Source: Albugo candida
Lineage: Eukaryota > Oomycota > Peronosporomycetes > Albuginales > Albuginaceae
Length of the DNA stretch: 64,000 nucleotides
Assembly (NCBI GenBank): GCA_905220665.1
Contig: CAJNAR010000169.1
Location: 401,001 to 465,000, forward strand
Reading direction: 5' to 3'
The notes beneath the pieces were generated by a model. That model ran no database searches, was not told the DNA's origin, and saw only the letters and a list, made by a program, of their open reading frames with translations. Each line of letters opens with the position of its first letter. Within the stretch, counting starts at the first letter, position 1. Of the stretch, positions 44,813 to 57,606 are shown one piece after another. Both the position numbers and the translations under genes were made by a program.

Positions 44813-45253
44813 TTCTATTTCTCGAATCAATGGCTTAAATCTCAAACGACACTCGAAAGGTCACACCATTATGATTAAGGTGCTTTACATTATAGACACG
44901 TACGGGTCAGCGATGACGTCACAAATCGATGTGTCGTACTATTCGATTGGTAGAACAAATGATGGACACGTGGTAGGACACATGTAAAAGCCATCAGTAA
45001 GGATAATGGTCATAGGTAAAGTACTAGCGATGAGATGGCAGATGGCAAGCTTCTCCATAGAACTGCGTTTGTGACAAGTGAAATGTCAGTCTTAACAATT
45101 TAACAGCCAGTTCTCTGTCTATTTATTTAAATTTTATTCTGAAAGTGCGAAAAATCGATAGAATTGCCCGAGTATCGTTATCAGCCGTTTTGGAGCCAGT
45201 TATTATTCCTATATATAGTCAACTTGAGACAAATCATTCATTTGAAAACAGAA
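44813..45253. promoter_or_regulatory. Divergent promoter region, IFT121 / two-TM orphan
   Basis: 441 bp between two divergent starts. It holds the short plus-strand frame 44805-44987 that I regard as chance. Around 44895-44950 there is mixed sequence with ACGTCA-type boxes, but I see no X-box-like palindrome that would mark ciliary control. Confidence 0.35.
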
Positions 45254-46207
45254 ATGCCCGAATCAGTACCCGCTGTAGCTGTAAACTCGCTAACAGAGAC
45301 GTCAGCGAGACATCAAGCGACCGCCAAGTCGGAGCCGAATGCGGTTTCGCTCTTTTTTTTGATGAGCATATGTATCGTGCTTGGGTTCAATGCAGTCAAA
45401 TTGATTTATTCACGGCCATTTTGGATGATGCACATCTCTAGTATCCTCATCTTGATACTCGCCTCCATCATTGTTTATATTTTAGCTTTGTCAATGACAA
45501 TGAAAGGTGTGCAGAAACATATTACGGACATGAAAACTCAGTTGCTTGAACGAGTCGGAAAATGGCGTATAAATACACAAAACATGACTCTACCATGCTC
45601 ATTTACCATACCTGCTATGGAATGTACACAAGGAACAAGAAGCGTTGAGCCATCACAAAAGGTGCTTCCACGGAAGGCACATTTGCCCGAGTCAATTGAT
45701 ACAAATGTGACCGATACTGGTCAGGCCCCAGATGCATTGTATTTTGGTACAATAATTGATGTACAAGGTACCCATGGATCTTTGATCCCTCATCTGATAG
45801 ATCAGAAGAAGCTTGGTACATTATATCCGCCCAAGAATGATTCCATGGTAGATAGCAGATTTCCCTGGATTATTCCGTTTGTGCTGGCAAACAGCGAGTT
45901 TCCTTTACTTGATTGGGAGACATTTGTTGGAAAAACTGTGCGCTTTGCGATGTCAAATCGAGACAATTTTGAAGAAAAACTAGTTGCCTGTAATATCAGA
46001 CCAGTGCTTTCCACGGCAGAGGTACAGGAAGAGATTAGCAAAAGTCGGAATGCTTTGCTTATATGCAATCAAGCGCGCCAGGAGTCATTTGCTAAAGCGA
46101 TGGAGGATATCAAAATGATTTCTCCTCGTAATGTACCAGTCATCCATCATCTCGATTTGATTCAGTATGCAGCCAACTTGGACTCTCAAGGAGAGTGCTC
46201 ACAATAG
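45254..46207 (+). CDS. Two-transmembrane orphan protein, 317 aa
   Basis: Start at ATG 45254, the first ATG before the membrane segments. The open frame extends to 45164 but without an ATG. Residues about 32-52 (VSLFFLMSICIVLGFNAVKLI) and 62-84 (SSILILILASIIVYILAL) form a hairpin of two membrane helices. A Lys/Ser-rich spacer leads to a globular C-terminal half of about 190 residues that contains TIIDVQGTHGSLIPHLIDQK, WIIPFVLANSEFPLLDW and IRPVLSTAEVQEEISKS. I do not recognise the family. Topology is unclear; the tail is probably cytosolic by the positive charges after helix two. Convergent with MPP10, stops 296 bp apart. Confidence 0.75.
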   Translation: MPESVPAVAVNSLTETSARHQATAKSEPNAVSLFFLMSICIVLGFNAVKLIYSRPFWMMHISSILILILASIIVYILALSMTMKGVQKHITDMKTQLLERVGKWRINTQNMTLPCSFTIPAMECTQGTRSVEPSQKVLPRKAHLPESIDTNVTDTGQAPDALYFGTIIDVQGTHGSLIPHLIDQKKLGTLYPPKNDSMVDSRFPWIIPFVLANSEFPLLDWETFVGKTVRFAMSNRDNFEEKLVACNIRPVLSTAEVQEEISKSRNALLICNQARQESFAKAMEDIKMISPRNVPVIHHLDLIQYAANLDSQGECSQ

Positions 46208-46503
46208 TGTGAAACGAAGCGGTGAGGTTAGCACAAGGGGTCCATCAGTAATTTTCTTTATGGATCATATCAATTATTTTGATGCCGAAAACTTTTTGAT
46301 TGTTTTTGCTAAAATCTCTCCGCAAATTTGGTTCTAGACAGCAATACGCAATGTGTCTGCCAATACTCGTCTAACAAAGTACTCACTGGTCACATAGCTA
46401 TGATATTCGCAACTTCGTTTCATCGTCAAACGAGTTTTCACTATGTTCATATTGATGTTTTAGATCGCCATACCGAGAGACTTGATAGAGTCAAAAAGAA
46501 GAC
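46208..46503. other. Convergent 3' region, no gene seen
   Basis: 296 bp between the convergent stops of the two-TM orphan and MPP10. AT-rich; no frame or structure of note. Confidence 0.4.
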
Positions 46504-48310
46504 TTAGTGCCCGGCTTTTGATCTATTGAGACCTTTATCATGTTCCAGCTTTGCGAAAAATGCTTTAGAATTAGTCAAGTGCCCCGAGTCTGATGATTTA
46601 ATTCCGTTCCCATCAATGATGGTTTTGGCGTCCCGCATGTTTTGTATCATGTTCCTTCTTGCAAGCTTCTCATTCATTTTGGAATCTGTCTTTGCAGCCA
46701 CGATTTCTGATGCGATCAATTCTTTTCGATGCTTTTGACGAGCACGTTTGCCGGCACTGCGTGTCGCTTTACGTTCATTTTGGGTCATTTCGTCCTTTGA
46801 AAGCGGTATGACTTCACCTCTCTTCCTCTTCTTCTCGAAAATCTCTTCAGGGGCTTTCAAATTTGCATCACTGATCCCAACAGGTATCATTTCTTCCAGA
46901 GCGATTGCTGGAACTGATGGTTTCACTTGTAATTCTTTTACGGCCGGTTTCGGTGTAAAGTGGAAATTCGACAGTGCATCTAGCTTCCAGCATAGCCGTT
47001 CATACATGACAGTAATCTCATCCTGATCTTTTTGACTTTCCGGATCTATCCCGCTCCTCGATGTTGTCTTCAAGAATTCTCTTTCATAAATATCACCAAG
47101 GCCTTCTTTCGACTTTTCCATAGAAACATCCACTATCTTGCGCGTCTTGGTAAGATCTTCATCAGGAACCCTTCCGACGACGTCATCGAATCGATCTTCT
47201 GAGATTCGTTGTTTGATCAGTTCCTCCAATTTCAACGAAGACTCTGCAGTGACGGCCGGAGCATTGATTACTGGTCGATCATATTCCAGCACTGCCTCCA
47301 AAAGACTATTTTCAGGTCGAAGAGAGGATCGTACTTCTCCCTGCAGCTGCCATGGTTTGTGTTTTATTGCATCATTTTCCAGTTGATCAATTTGCTTATT
47401 TATGGTCATCTGCCGATTTTGATGTGAGGACATCATGATACCGCGTTCCGCACAAGTATCGTCGTCCTCTTGCTTTGGCTGATGGCTTTCACCACCGACG
47501 CCTACATCTTTTGTGGATTCTTTAGGACGTTCTTCTTTACCGTCACTGTGTTTTGTTTTCGATCGGCTAATACGATCTTGAGCATTTTCTATGTCTGTTC
47601 GATCATCGAAAAAATCGTTGTACTTGAAAGTATCCTCGGCCTCGTCGTCATCTGATGACTGGTCAGACGCAGACTCGGCACTATCACCAGCCTCTACTTC
47701 ATCATGGCTTTTCTCCATCTCTTCGGCTGCCAAATCCATTTCATCCCAATCAAAAAAACTCGGACTAGATATTTGGATTTCAGTTCGGCCATACTCCTTT
47801 GAGCTAGTCACTTCTTTGGGCATGTCGTTGCGTTCAGCTTTGCTGCTTTTGGATTCATCGTCTGATTCCTTGCTTGTGGCTGCAGCTAGTTCAAGACATT
47901 CTTGATCGGAAGGACTTGGTGAAGGAGCCGTGCTCTCTGATTGCCTTGAGTCATTAATACACAATCTGATACTTGTCGAGTTGCTTGCGAAAGATCGAAT
48001 GTAATCAGATACTTGCTCAAGCAGCGGCTTGTTGAGTAGATCTATCTGCTCCCAGATCTGGTCAGAATCAAAGCCGTCAATATAGAGCTCTTCCAACGTG
48101 GTCTCTTTGCTTCTCGAATCAAACTGAGCACGGAAATCGAAAATATATTTGACAAAGTTTCTTGTGTCTGCGACTAAGGATTTTGATCCGCCTATAAATC
48201 TCTACGAAATCAATACAATTAGCTACATAATACGATGCTGTTGATGATACATTTACCTCTGGGTTTGTTAAAACCTTTTCTTCGAAAGTTGCCAACGTTT
48301 CTCTGTCCAT
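46504..48310 (-). CDS. MPHOSPH10: U3 small nucleolar ribonucleoprotein MPP10, 583 aa
   Basis: Exons 48257-48310 and 46504-48201, one 55-nt GT-AG intron; total 1752 nt in frame. The N-terminus ends TNPE, joined to RFIGGSKS. Then FDSRSKETTLEELYIDGFDSDQIWEQIDLLN matches the start of the Mpp10 family. A long acidic Ser-rich middle includes DEAEDTFKYNDFFDD. The conserved C-terminal half has KPWQLQGEV, RPENSLLEAVLEYDR, LIKQRISEDRFDDV, YEREFLK, LCWKLDALSNFHFTPKP and then basic KRKRGEV, ending in the Lys/Arg-rich tail. MPP10, with IMP3 and IMP4, holds U3 snoRNA in the SSU processome for 18S rRNA cleavage in the nucleolus. No lesion seen. Confidence 0.95.
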
Positions 48311-50779
48311 TTTTCGAGACTATTGTAACCCAATCACTTAATGTAAGTTCGTCATGATGGGCAAAGTACGGTACAGAACTGCTCGCAATTGCAAAATTCG
48401 ACAGTAACTAATGAAAGGTATATTGGTATAGATATCGTCAATTTATGTTGTGCGCTGACTCTATTTGCCTAAAAGAAGCTTCTAGTAAACAAATAGAAAA
48501 ACAAAGATAACAAATCTATTGACATCAAGCGACGATGACGTTGATGAGCACGTTTGTTCTTTGACATGATGAGATTCCGAAAGACTCACGGACCAACGAG
48601 CATTACTGATCAATCCTAGCCTTCCTTTTCTGCACTGTCTCGCTTTTTCAGATTGTATTGCTGGCTTTATGGGAACCCTCAGTGTTTCTCTATGATAGAA
48701 TACAATCTGTGATCATTCGGATTTCTCTCGTCGACAAGGAGCTTCGTATAAAGATCGGCGCTTGAGTGTGAGCATTCTTATAATTGGCATGTGTTTTTTC
48801 AACAGCTCTGATATCCGGTCAATCTCGCCTTGGCAAGATTCATTTCACAAATGATCTACACCGGTGGTCTGCATTTGATGCGAGTTTTACGTTTTTACGC
48901 TCGATTATAACGTCTAATCTTATGCCATCAAAAATACTCCTTGGCGTTGCCGAGTTGTAGGGCACCTTGAATATTCGGACTTTCCGCCGGATATGTTTTG
49001 CTAGAACACAACCATTATAACTGGGTGACTTCGGAGTCACATTATTCCATGGACAGTAACATATGTGCCAGATAAAGGGTATTTGGTGCGCAATCGAGTG
49101 GACTTTACCACCATAATCGCTACTATATTGCCAAAGTTTTTCATAATATCGTACGTCGAATTATTAAGGGGGTGCGATAAGATTTGCCTATGGGAGTCAA
49201 CGCTAGTTCGATCTGCGAATTCTTCGATGCTAGTAAAAATCACGCCGTCTGACTTCAAACGAGATCGACGACATCAATAAGGACATCAACTACATAGCCT
49301 GCCACGTCCCGTAGAGTAGTTTATAAAAGCTGCTGCTTGTTCAGCCTCCAGCAATGAATAGAGCAACTTGCTTGGTTGGCTTACAGAAATTTCTGCCTAT
49401 CACTGATCCAAAGGGATACTTTTCATTTGCATGAACAATCACACCTATGCCAGTCCGTAGTATGGAAAGCGCATTGAAATTGTTCTATTGGGAGAAAGTA
49501 TGCCGATAGAAGTGACCACGACAAAAGAAGCCCCTGAAAAAACATTTCCAGATTGCGTGATACGACGTTAGCGGCACATCGAAGCTGCTGGATTCACGAT
49601 ACCTAAAAACGGCATTCACGTCAAGCGTTGCGATTGCTGACTCGAAGTGCACGTACACTGAGCGTGGTCTCATGATTACGAAGGTTTGGATCTGGATCTG
49701 TCAAGAAATGAAGAGACTCCCATTGCGCTCAGATCAAGTAATTTGGTAAATTCAGACGTATCTGTTTGCTCGTCTGAAAGCCTCGATATCTACCAAACGA
49801 CCGCGGAAATCATTTTTCTGAACAACACAACTGTCGGAGGCAAGATATTCCAAGCGTTCAGTCAGCACGCACTATTCGACGCCATTTACTTCCTCCCAGA
49901 GTTTGCTATTTCAATTATTTGATATCGCAGGAGTCAAGCGACCAATTCCCTTCGACCCGATGCAATGAATTCAAAAACATATGGCGCCAGTGGAAGCTTC
50001 CATGGTCCACTAGGTGAAACAAGAGGAGTGTATATGCTCCAATAAGATTTTCTAGTCCCCTCGCATTTTGGGAGTCAATTTGAATGATTACGGCAATAGA
50101 ATTAACCACTATAATTTCGGGTTATTGCCGATAGAGTGCTTCGTCGTTAGATGCTTCACATAATCCAAGAGTATCCGGAAAATTCCCTGACAGTAATGGC
50201 GCTTTCTCCCCAGGAAGCCATCTAGTGCTGCTTGATGGGGCTGTGAAGCTGACCAGTTTCTGGACGACTTGACAGCTCATGTGCATGCTGATTTGGTCGA
50301 GCACATGCAGAAGAGACCTCAACTATACCAAACCTTAATATATCGGCTCTTGCGTTGACCAATTCATTCAAATACACGTCATATGAGCATCAAACATCCA
50401 AATAAAAACGCACTATCAACACTACAAAGAAATATTTGTACTATAGTGCGGGACATCTATAACCACCAACTATTCAAGAGGCGGTTCGGGCTGTATCACA
50501 TCCAGTAGGATTTATCTTGATCAAAATATGGCTACAGAATCAGATTTATGTTCGGTTTATTTTTGGCGAATATATGGGAATTCTAAAACCGAGATATGTC
50601 AAGGGATTTGGCTTGGGCAGCAGAATTTTGGCCGGTCCTAAAAAGAACTCCAATAACACGATAGCCAATCAGAGGACTTCCTTTGTAGCCAATCAAGTAG
50701 CTCAGCGTCTATAATCACTTACCTCTTGTTTAGACGGTCGACCCTCGTTGCTATTTCTTTACAAGCACAATCAAAGATG
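48311..50779. other. Gene-poor region, decayed sequence
   Basis: About 2.5 kb with no frame above about 80 codons that looks like protein. Some stretches (for example 49065-49280 and 49686-49922 on the plus strand) translate to amino-acid mixtures that hint at old coding sequence with many stops, possibly transposon-derived, but I cannot name a family. A run of Gs at about 50956 lies in the relic that follows. Confidence 0.5.
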
Positions 50780-51885
50780 ATATGTACAGTTCATTCACTA
50801 GCTGCAACAATCACGTTGATGTCCATCATGATAGAGTTGGGAACTTGACGGTAGGATCGGTATTTCTTCATGGCGTATTCAGCAGCCTTCAACGTCAAAT
50901 CCTTCCGATGTACATCCATGTATCGAAAATATTTCCGTGCATGGCGTCAAATGGTTGGGGGGGGGTGGACGGATTCCAGAGCCTGAGGAACTTTGCTATC
51001 CAGACCTTTCCGGCTGTGGTCATAGTTTTTGCGAGCAAAAACCTTGCCAGCACCCGAGATTATCAGTGAGGTTTGACTCACAGTGAAACTACGGATTAAA
51101 TATTATCATGTGTCTAGCAGAAACGTTTAGCTCTTCCAACATGCCTTTCTACTCCATGAAGTCATGTTCGTGGTCAATCGTATTTCTTGCATAGCACATT
51201 GTTGAGCCAAGGCCCTTGTCTTTGCATTGGAGGCACATTCCATTTTTCCACAGGCCCCTCTCAGTTAAAACTACTTTCAACCCCTTTGGCAAACCTAAAA
51301 GAGATAGAAGGGTTAAGAACATGATTCAAGTGGATAGTATTTCAACTCAATAGCTAGATCACCTCGAAGAGTAACATTATGAAGAGTATCAGGAAAGCAC
51401 GTTGGCTGGACTATGCGATCTTCCATTCTCCCATTGCGCATCGTTGATTGTTTTCCAACTGATCCCAATTCATTCTATTCCCGACAAGGGAATCAATAGC
51501 AAATGCAGCATGACTTGTAGCATTGTCAAATGCAAAGAGAGCTCTGGATGTGGGTAACTGTGCCTCGAAGATTGATATTGCACGATCCCTCACTTTTTTG
51601 AAAAGATATTCACCAGTCCACCACCCATCATAATTCTTGCCAGGGTGCATGATAACACACGCTTCTTTTGGGATGCTGGGATGCTGGGATGCTCGAGCTG
51701 CTTCAAATCACTCAGTGATAGGCGACCCCAAACATCAGACAAAAAATTCGTTGACATGGATTGATATTCCAGCTCCTTTTTTTCGAAGTGGTTGATGCCC
51801 ATCCTGCAGCCATACAATTTTCTGACAATCGTGTGCTGCGAAAGTACTTTCATCGTGTGTTACAGGAATGATCGTCGCTCTCACT
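50780..51885 (-). pseudogene. Decayed DDE-type transposase
   Basis: Reading the minus strand in three shifting frames reveals the order of a DDE-superfamily transposase family common in fungi and oomycetes. The pieces are: PVTHDESTFAAHDCQKIVW with GHQPLRKKGAGIS (51885-51750); GRLSLSDLKQLEHPSIP (about 51725-51680); VIMHPGKNYDGWWTGEYL and ALFAFDNATSHAAFA with a catalytic Asp region (51655-51490); PKGLKVVLTERGLW (about 51290-51245); FHCESNLTD (about 51080); and the tail HARKYFRYMDVHRKDLT, AAEYAMKKYRSYRQVPNS (50940-50810). Frameshifts separate the pieces and stops interrupt them (TGA near 50945 in the tail). The element cannot encode an active enzyme. Terminal repeats were not found. Confidence 0.72.
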
Positions 51886-54800
51886 GGCAATGTTCAATCT
51901 CCATATGAATTTCGTATCAGCGCTTAAATTGACTGAGTAGACTCATTGACCTGTTGTAGGATTGAAAATGAAAATGATACAAATTTGCCATGAATATTTT
52001 GTTCTCGTCTCCTTGTTTCGAATTTCTATTCGCATGCTACCAATCATTGCCCATGCATGTACGTTGTTCTCGATTTAAGGCTTGTAATGAACAAATAGCG
52101 TCAATTCTTTCGCTGCACGTTCGATGCTTCATCTGTGTTAGCAGAGTTGGTCACTGCATCAATACGAGACGTAGAGCAGTACTTTAAATCCGCCAGTACT
52201 TTGAAAAGAGTTTGACTTCGAGTTGTTCAATTCCATCAAAACGCATTCTCTCAAAACAGACGCGCTCTCTTTGACCAGCCTGGACAAAGGATCCTTTATT
52301 GCACAATAATATAAAACTTCGCTTTACTGCTGCATCAAACGCCAAACTATAAAACGGAAATAGTCAGAGTTGTTGATTATTACAAGTCAGTTTCGGAAAA
52401 TCTTTTTTGTGGCACCAATTAGTAAAACTCAGAAAGGAGAAGCTTTCACGATATAATACGTCCGATAGAATTGAACCTACAGTAGGAGAACACAGCATCT
52501 TTTTTCTTTGGTTCGGTTTCCTTGATGGTGTTGCTATTAGTCGTGATATTTTTCTCACTTGGACAAAGCTAATGTACGTAGCTATCAGTCCTGTGTGAAT
52601 TTGAGTCGTAACGAAGTGAGATACAACGTTTGTTAGGTAAATACGCACTGATTCAGACCCATCACGCCTAATATTATGATGCTCGCTTACATACTCTTCG
52701 GCTGCATCAAGAGTCAAAACATTTCCTGGTAAGAAGAATAGCTACCGTATCTTTTGCCTTATCATCCAACTATAAAAAAGGCGTACATTTGTCACGTAAA
52801 ATACCATGAATTCGAACGAAAACACACACTGCCACTGTGAAACGAAAGAACGGATATCTTTCCATTCTCCTATTTCGTTTGCACGGTTTGAAGCCTCACT
52901 ACGATTTCAGAAGGCGATTGTAATAGTAATATATCCGGTAGAACTCATGTTGACTCCTCGGAATTTCTTGTAGGGCACCAATTCTACCCCACGGACTTGT
53001 TTGGGGCTTTCGCTCTTCGCTTAAATGCTTTGTGATATGAAAAAACAATACTTCATTCTATTCATTGCATTCATGGTATGGGTCGGGACACACGGTTCTG
53101 ATCCATGCAAACATGTTACTATGTCAATAACCTTTTACATTTTTACCGGTACGGTGACCTGAACGTGGCGCGTGTCACAAAAATTCACACTATTGCTACA
53201 AAACGAAACAGGTTACGATTTTGCGTATCCCTCATGATTCATGTACTTGGCATTCTTAACAAGTTCCGAACTACGAAGCTATTACTAATATATGAGTAAA
53301 ATTCTCATGTACTTCCGCTGCTTAGTTGCACTTTACTTCCTCGTAATCCGACCTGAAAATAGTCCCTCTTCTCATTCATTAAGATTACAACTTGGCATGT
53401 AAGCGAGTGATACTGATGTGATAGGCTTCTACAATTTCTTACCTTCCGGAAATAAATGAATTCGGTCAAACTTACTGTGCGAGTTGTCATGCACTGAAAT
53501 ATTCGTTTTCCAATATAGGTGCCTCATCAAATGATCTTCCTCTTTTACTCTTTTGACCATTTCACATAAATATCTGAGCTTACAAAAACGTCTTTTTGAT
53601 GGGAATAAAAGTTATGCAGGCTCTCTTCAAAAAAAAAATCGTTCCATCGTATCGCGTCCATATTCCTGCTTTCATGTATCATCAGAATGAGAAATTGTGT
53701 GCAAGTTTTCACAAACGGCTAAAACGGATTTTTTTGTAGAAATTTTTCAGTACTTCTCTGCATATCATTGTTTTCAATCAAATTATCTCTATATGGGAGT
53801 ATTGCTATGGCTGAAAATCATTACACATCCACCCCATAACTCCAATTGACTTTTATAAAATAGAAAACATCAAACACTGCAATCGATGGAAAAGATAATT
53901 GAGAGGATCAAACCATTTCGGGGGCGTGTACATAATAAGCGTATCGTATCGTAGGGAACCGTACAACATATGGAACGTATGGCAGTTTGTGGTATTGTAA
54001 TGGTACAATAGATAAACGTAAATTTGTTATTATAATGCACGTGTTTATGTACAGATACAAGCACACGACGAGCAAAGATTTTCGGATAGAAAACAGACAT
54101 CAAGCAGATCAAATAGATCACGTAATGCTCCATGGAAACATAGTCGACGCCATTATGATAATATCTACTGTGGTTACTCATGCTGCTTATTTTTTTGTAG
54201 TAACCAATGGAAATAAACTTCTCTAGTAGTGCAGGTAAAATGATTCGCAATCAAGCCTCACTTGGCCCATGGAAAGGATTCAGCACAGTTTCTTTCGAAG
54301 AGTAGTCAACACATGCCTAGCAGTTGTATTTTTGCTGAATTCGTCACGTAAGCAGGGGAGCAGAGTGGAGGTTTTTTGGCATTTTTCATTGTTGACGTTA
54401 CATGGCCTGAGAGTCTCAAAAGGTTGTAAAAAATATGAAGGGGTACTGCTGCCTTTTCTGAGACTCGATTCTAGTGTACAAAGAACTCGCTATCTTCCAA
54501 CTCGGATACACGTTGTAGGTACTTCATGTCGTCAATGATTTACTCGAAGAATCATCGCATCTTTATTAGAAGCGAGAGTAGTGATGAAGTGACGTGTTAG
54601 AAAAGAAATGTTGTGTCGATAATCCCCAGCGGTCTTTGATACAATAAAAAGTCTCTCTCATCTAGATTAAGACGCAGTTATCATACAGATATTCGGTCTA
54701 ATTTGAAGAGTATGTGGTGCTCTGATAAAGAATCAATTTGTTACAGCCAACGGCGGGAGCTTCTTTCTCAGTATGGCTTCCCGAAGGGAGTCCAAAAATC

Positions 54801-56985
54801 AGCAGTAAACAGGTATATGACTCAAAGTTGCGTATTAAACGATCTGCTTATAGACTTGGTGGCATTAGGCAATGGGAAAGGAGACTATTTTACGTTCGAT
54901 ACGAACTCGATTATATGTAAAACATTTTACAAAAGTCGAAGGAGGGGTGTTGTACCCATACAAACCATCTGGGTGATGCATTTAGGTCTCATGATCTCAT
55001 TAATGTGTTGTACTTCTGCAATTTAAATCATTTGCTACATAATTGACTTTCGATTTACGATTTGAGTCTCGACATGCAACCATCTACCAACTTTCTCTAG
55101 CTAATCATTCATTTTGTTTGTAGACGTTGAGTAGGGTCTGTGATTCACGCAAAGGCTTCAGTCCACATTTCATGCTTCTATCATCCATGATAAAGTAGTA
55201 CTCGGTTGGTTTATCATAGAGTTTCAATGTAGCTAGTATGGACACGGAAGGAGGTGAGAACTCAACTCTGTAAAAAGCTGCCGATCGATGGTGTGCCATC
55301 CTTTATACGATTGCCTGCAGCAAGAACATCCAAAATGCGATGAATGTGGTACTAAAAGTGTCAACCAACTTTCACCACTTCGTGGAAGATGTACGCGATG
55401 ACTCTGGATTCACGCTTGCCTTACACCGCTCGGTCACGATTTTTACAGATAAACGCACCCCAACAGATCACGCGTCCAGCCATATCACAAATTTACAAAC
55501 TCACGTACGCCATTATCTCTATCTTTTGTTCCCACTTGAACACTACTGATCGTGATGAAAGTCCGAGGTGGATTTGACCCACTCTCCGAAGCTGACATAT
55601 GTAGTTGTCGACCGTGCATGCCGGGGATCGAAATGCGAGAACCAGCTGAATAGATGAAAAATCAAATATCTTCACCAAAAACTCGCGAGAGGAATTGACT
55701 ATCACACCTCGGAGAAAAAAAGGGTTTCATCTATTATAAAAGCTATGAAGGAATCATGTCGTAATCTGATTCATCAAGTTCCCATGAGCATGCTTCCTAC
55801 GCTACAATGAATGACAGAGGATTCTTTCGTTTAATTCCATATGTCATTTTCGCTGCATGCTAGCGACATCAACGTGCCAAAATTCTATAATTATCTGCGG
55901 CATGTATCAAAACCAGACCAATAAGTCGTTCGTACAGGCGCATTTTCAAACCTTAGTCTGCTAATGTTTATAGAACTCCCTCTCTAGTAATAGACAGAAA
56001 AGGACACAATTTTTGTGACAATCTCGACTGAATCAATTAAAGAGAGTGTTGGACATATTTTCAGAGTTTCCAAGGCACACCTACTGGAAATACAGCTCCA
56101 ACACAACAAAGTGGTATCAGAATGAGAACCTCATGGCAGTATGCCCGTGTCTCTATTGTTCTATTCTCTCACTACTAATTCATTCATAATCATTATGTTT
56201 TCAATAAGGAACATGTATTTAATCGGAACCTTATCTAATACTGAATTCTTTCTCAGCCATTGGGATCATGGCGTGATAAAAGCGGAGTTGACTTACGTAT
56301 AAAAAAGTCTTATTTTTTCAATAGATGAATGCATATCTTTATCAGCTTGAAACGAAAGGCAAGTCCAGAGCTCTGTCAAAATTATTTGTAGACGTGAATT
56401 GACGGTTAAACGAAGATCAGGAGCTACGTCGTGATACATTCATTAATTAATTTAGCTACTCCTGATTTACTCTCTTCGTACCCTTTGGCATAAAAATACA
56501 AGCTTACAAGAATCTCCTTATTGCCCAAGGTGATACTTCCTCAGGTTATGCAACGAGGCGTAAGCTGACATCATGTCAGCCTCTATTCTAAGATCCCTAA
56601 ATGAGAAGGCATCATCCAGTTATCAATAAGAATGAAGAAATACTGCACCTCTACGCGACCGAAGTCTATGACTGATAGATTCGCGATCAAAATGGTTTTG
56701 TACTTATTTTCGGTTCCCACGTTCAAAGTATATTTCCAATATGTTGGCCGGTCAACAAAATGGAGACACGATTTGAGTGCGTGCTTATTATAAGCGTCTC
56801 TATCTAGGAATCACACGCTCGGGTGAGATATGGGCGATTTATCGCATTCAACTGTTCTATTAGACATAATCCTTCATTATGCAACGCTGTACGAGTAAAA
56901 ACAGGAGGAAATACTTGCAAGCAAAGATTCAAAGGCATTCTTATCAATTCATGTTATAAGCAAAGAAAAAGCCAGTAGATATGGA
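51886..56985. other. Gene-poor AT-rich region, nothing supportable
   Basis: 5.1 kb without a gene I can defend. The longest frames (53870-54250 minus, 52364-52717 minus, 54703-55026 plus) are short, poor in conserved-looking motifs and full of rare combinations. Homopolymer runs occur, for example an A run at about 53631. No tRNA cloverleaf, CRISPR or satellite was seen. Confidence 0.5.
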
Positions 56986-57606
56986 TCACCGTTTGAACTT
57001 TGAAATTGCACCTCCTTTGTGATAAGCTTCCGTTATACTGGCGAATACTTCGCATTCTTCTGATGCATATGAATAAATTTTGCATCTTTCAATCTTGTCG
57101 CATATAGTACCGCACTCTAATATGCTTTTTTCCGTGTTTGATCTATAGAGAGATTCTCCTTTGAAAGCAACGTCGTAGATAGTATTGGCTTCATCTCGGC
57201 ACAGTACTGCAGTATCTTTTTCCATAAAGGCGCATTGAGCGAATCCACAGCAGTTTGCCTCATCGCAGTTTTTAGGTTGCACGCAAGCTTCCTTTGATGC
57301 ATCCATCACGTACGTGGTTGAGCCGAGTGATGAAGCTGCTTGTATATTTCTCGGTGTAGTTTGATTTCCAAATTGGCATGTGGAAATATCTCCGGATATT
57401 GTTTGGATGAATGCGTTGCTTTTAAAGAAATTTGTGTGGATCATGAGCTTACATAATCTGATCTCTTCTGTACGGATCTTTAGATCGCCGAATTTCTCTC
57501 GTGGCACTGAATTAGAATAGGATAAAATTTTGGCCAAGGCTTGATGCGATAATGAGAGGCAGAGGGCAATGATTTGGAGAAACTTCGTGAGGATTGGAGC
57601 TGTCAT
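56986..57606 (-). CDS. Secreted cysteine-rich protein with PAN/apple-like tail, 206 aa
   Basis: Intact single-exon frame standing alone in the gene-poor flank. It starts at ATG 57606 with a clear signal peptide (ILTKFLQIIALCLSLSHQALA) and likely cleavage after about residue 25. The mature part has 12 cysteines, an even number that suits disulfides. They include KNCDEANCCGFAQC in the middle and ECGTICDKIERCKIYSYASEEC near the end; the latter has the C-x3-C-x4-C-x-I-Y-x-Y-x4-C spacing of PAN/apple modules, which bind proteins or carbohydrates. No transmembrane segment, no RXLR near the N-terminus and no CHxC motif. Secretion in a plant-pathogen-like genome suggests a host-interface or cell-wall protein, but function is unproven. 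Confidence 0.68.
   Translation of the reverse strand: MTAPILTKFLQIIALCLSLSHQALAKILSYSNSVPREKFGDLKIRTEEIRLCKLMIHTNFFKSNAFIQTISGDISTCQFGNQTTPRNIQAASSLGSTTYVMDASKEACVQPKNCDEANCCGFAQCAFMEKDTAVLCRDEANTIYDVAFKGESLYRSNTEKSILECGTICDKIERCKIYSYASEECEVFASITEAYHKGGAISKFKR

Noticed and set aside
47470..47905. Plus-strand frames opposite MPP10
   Set aside because: They are antisense shadows of a strongly supported coding exon with repetitive Ser-rich translation.
48311..50779. Possible LTR retrotransposon remains
   Set aside because: Hints of old coding sequence but no motif of protease, integrase or RT that I can place, and no LTR pair seen.
53870..54250. 126-residue minus-strand frame
   Set aside because: Composition is that of AT-rich noncoding DNA; no signal peptide or domain.
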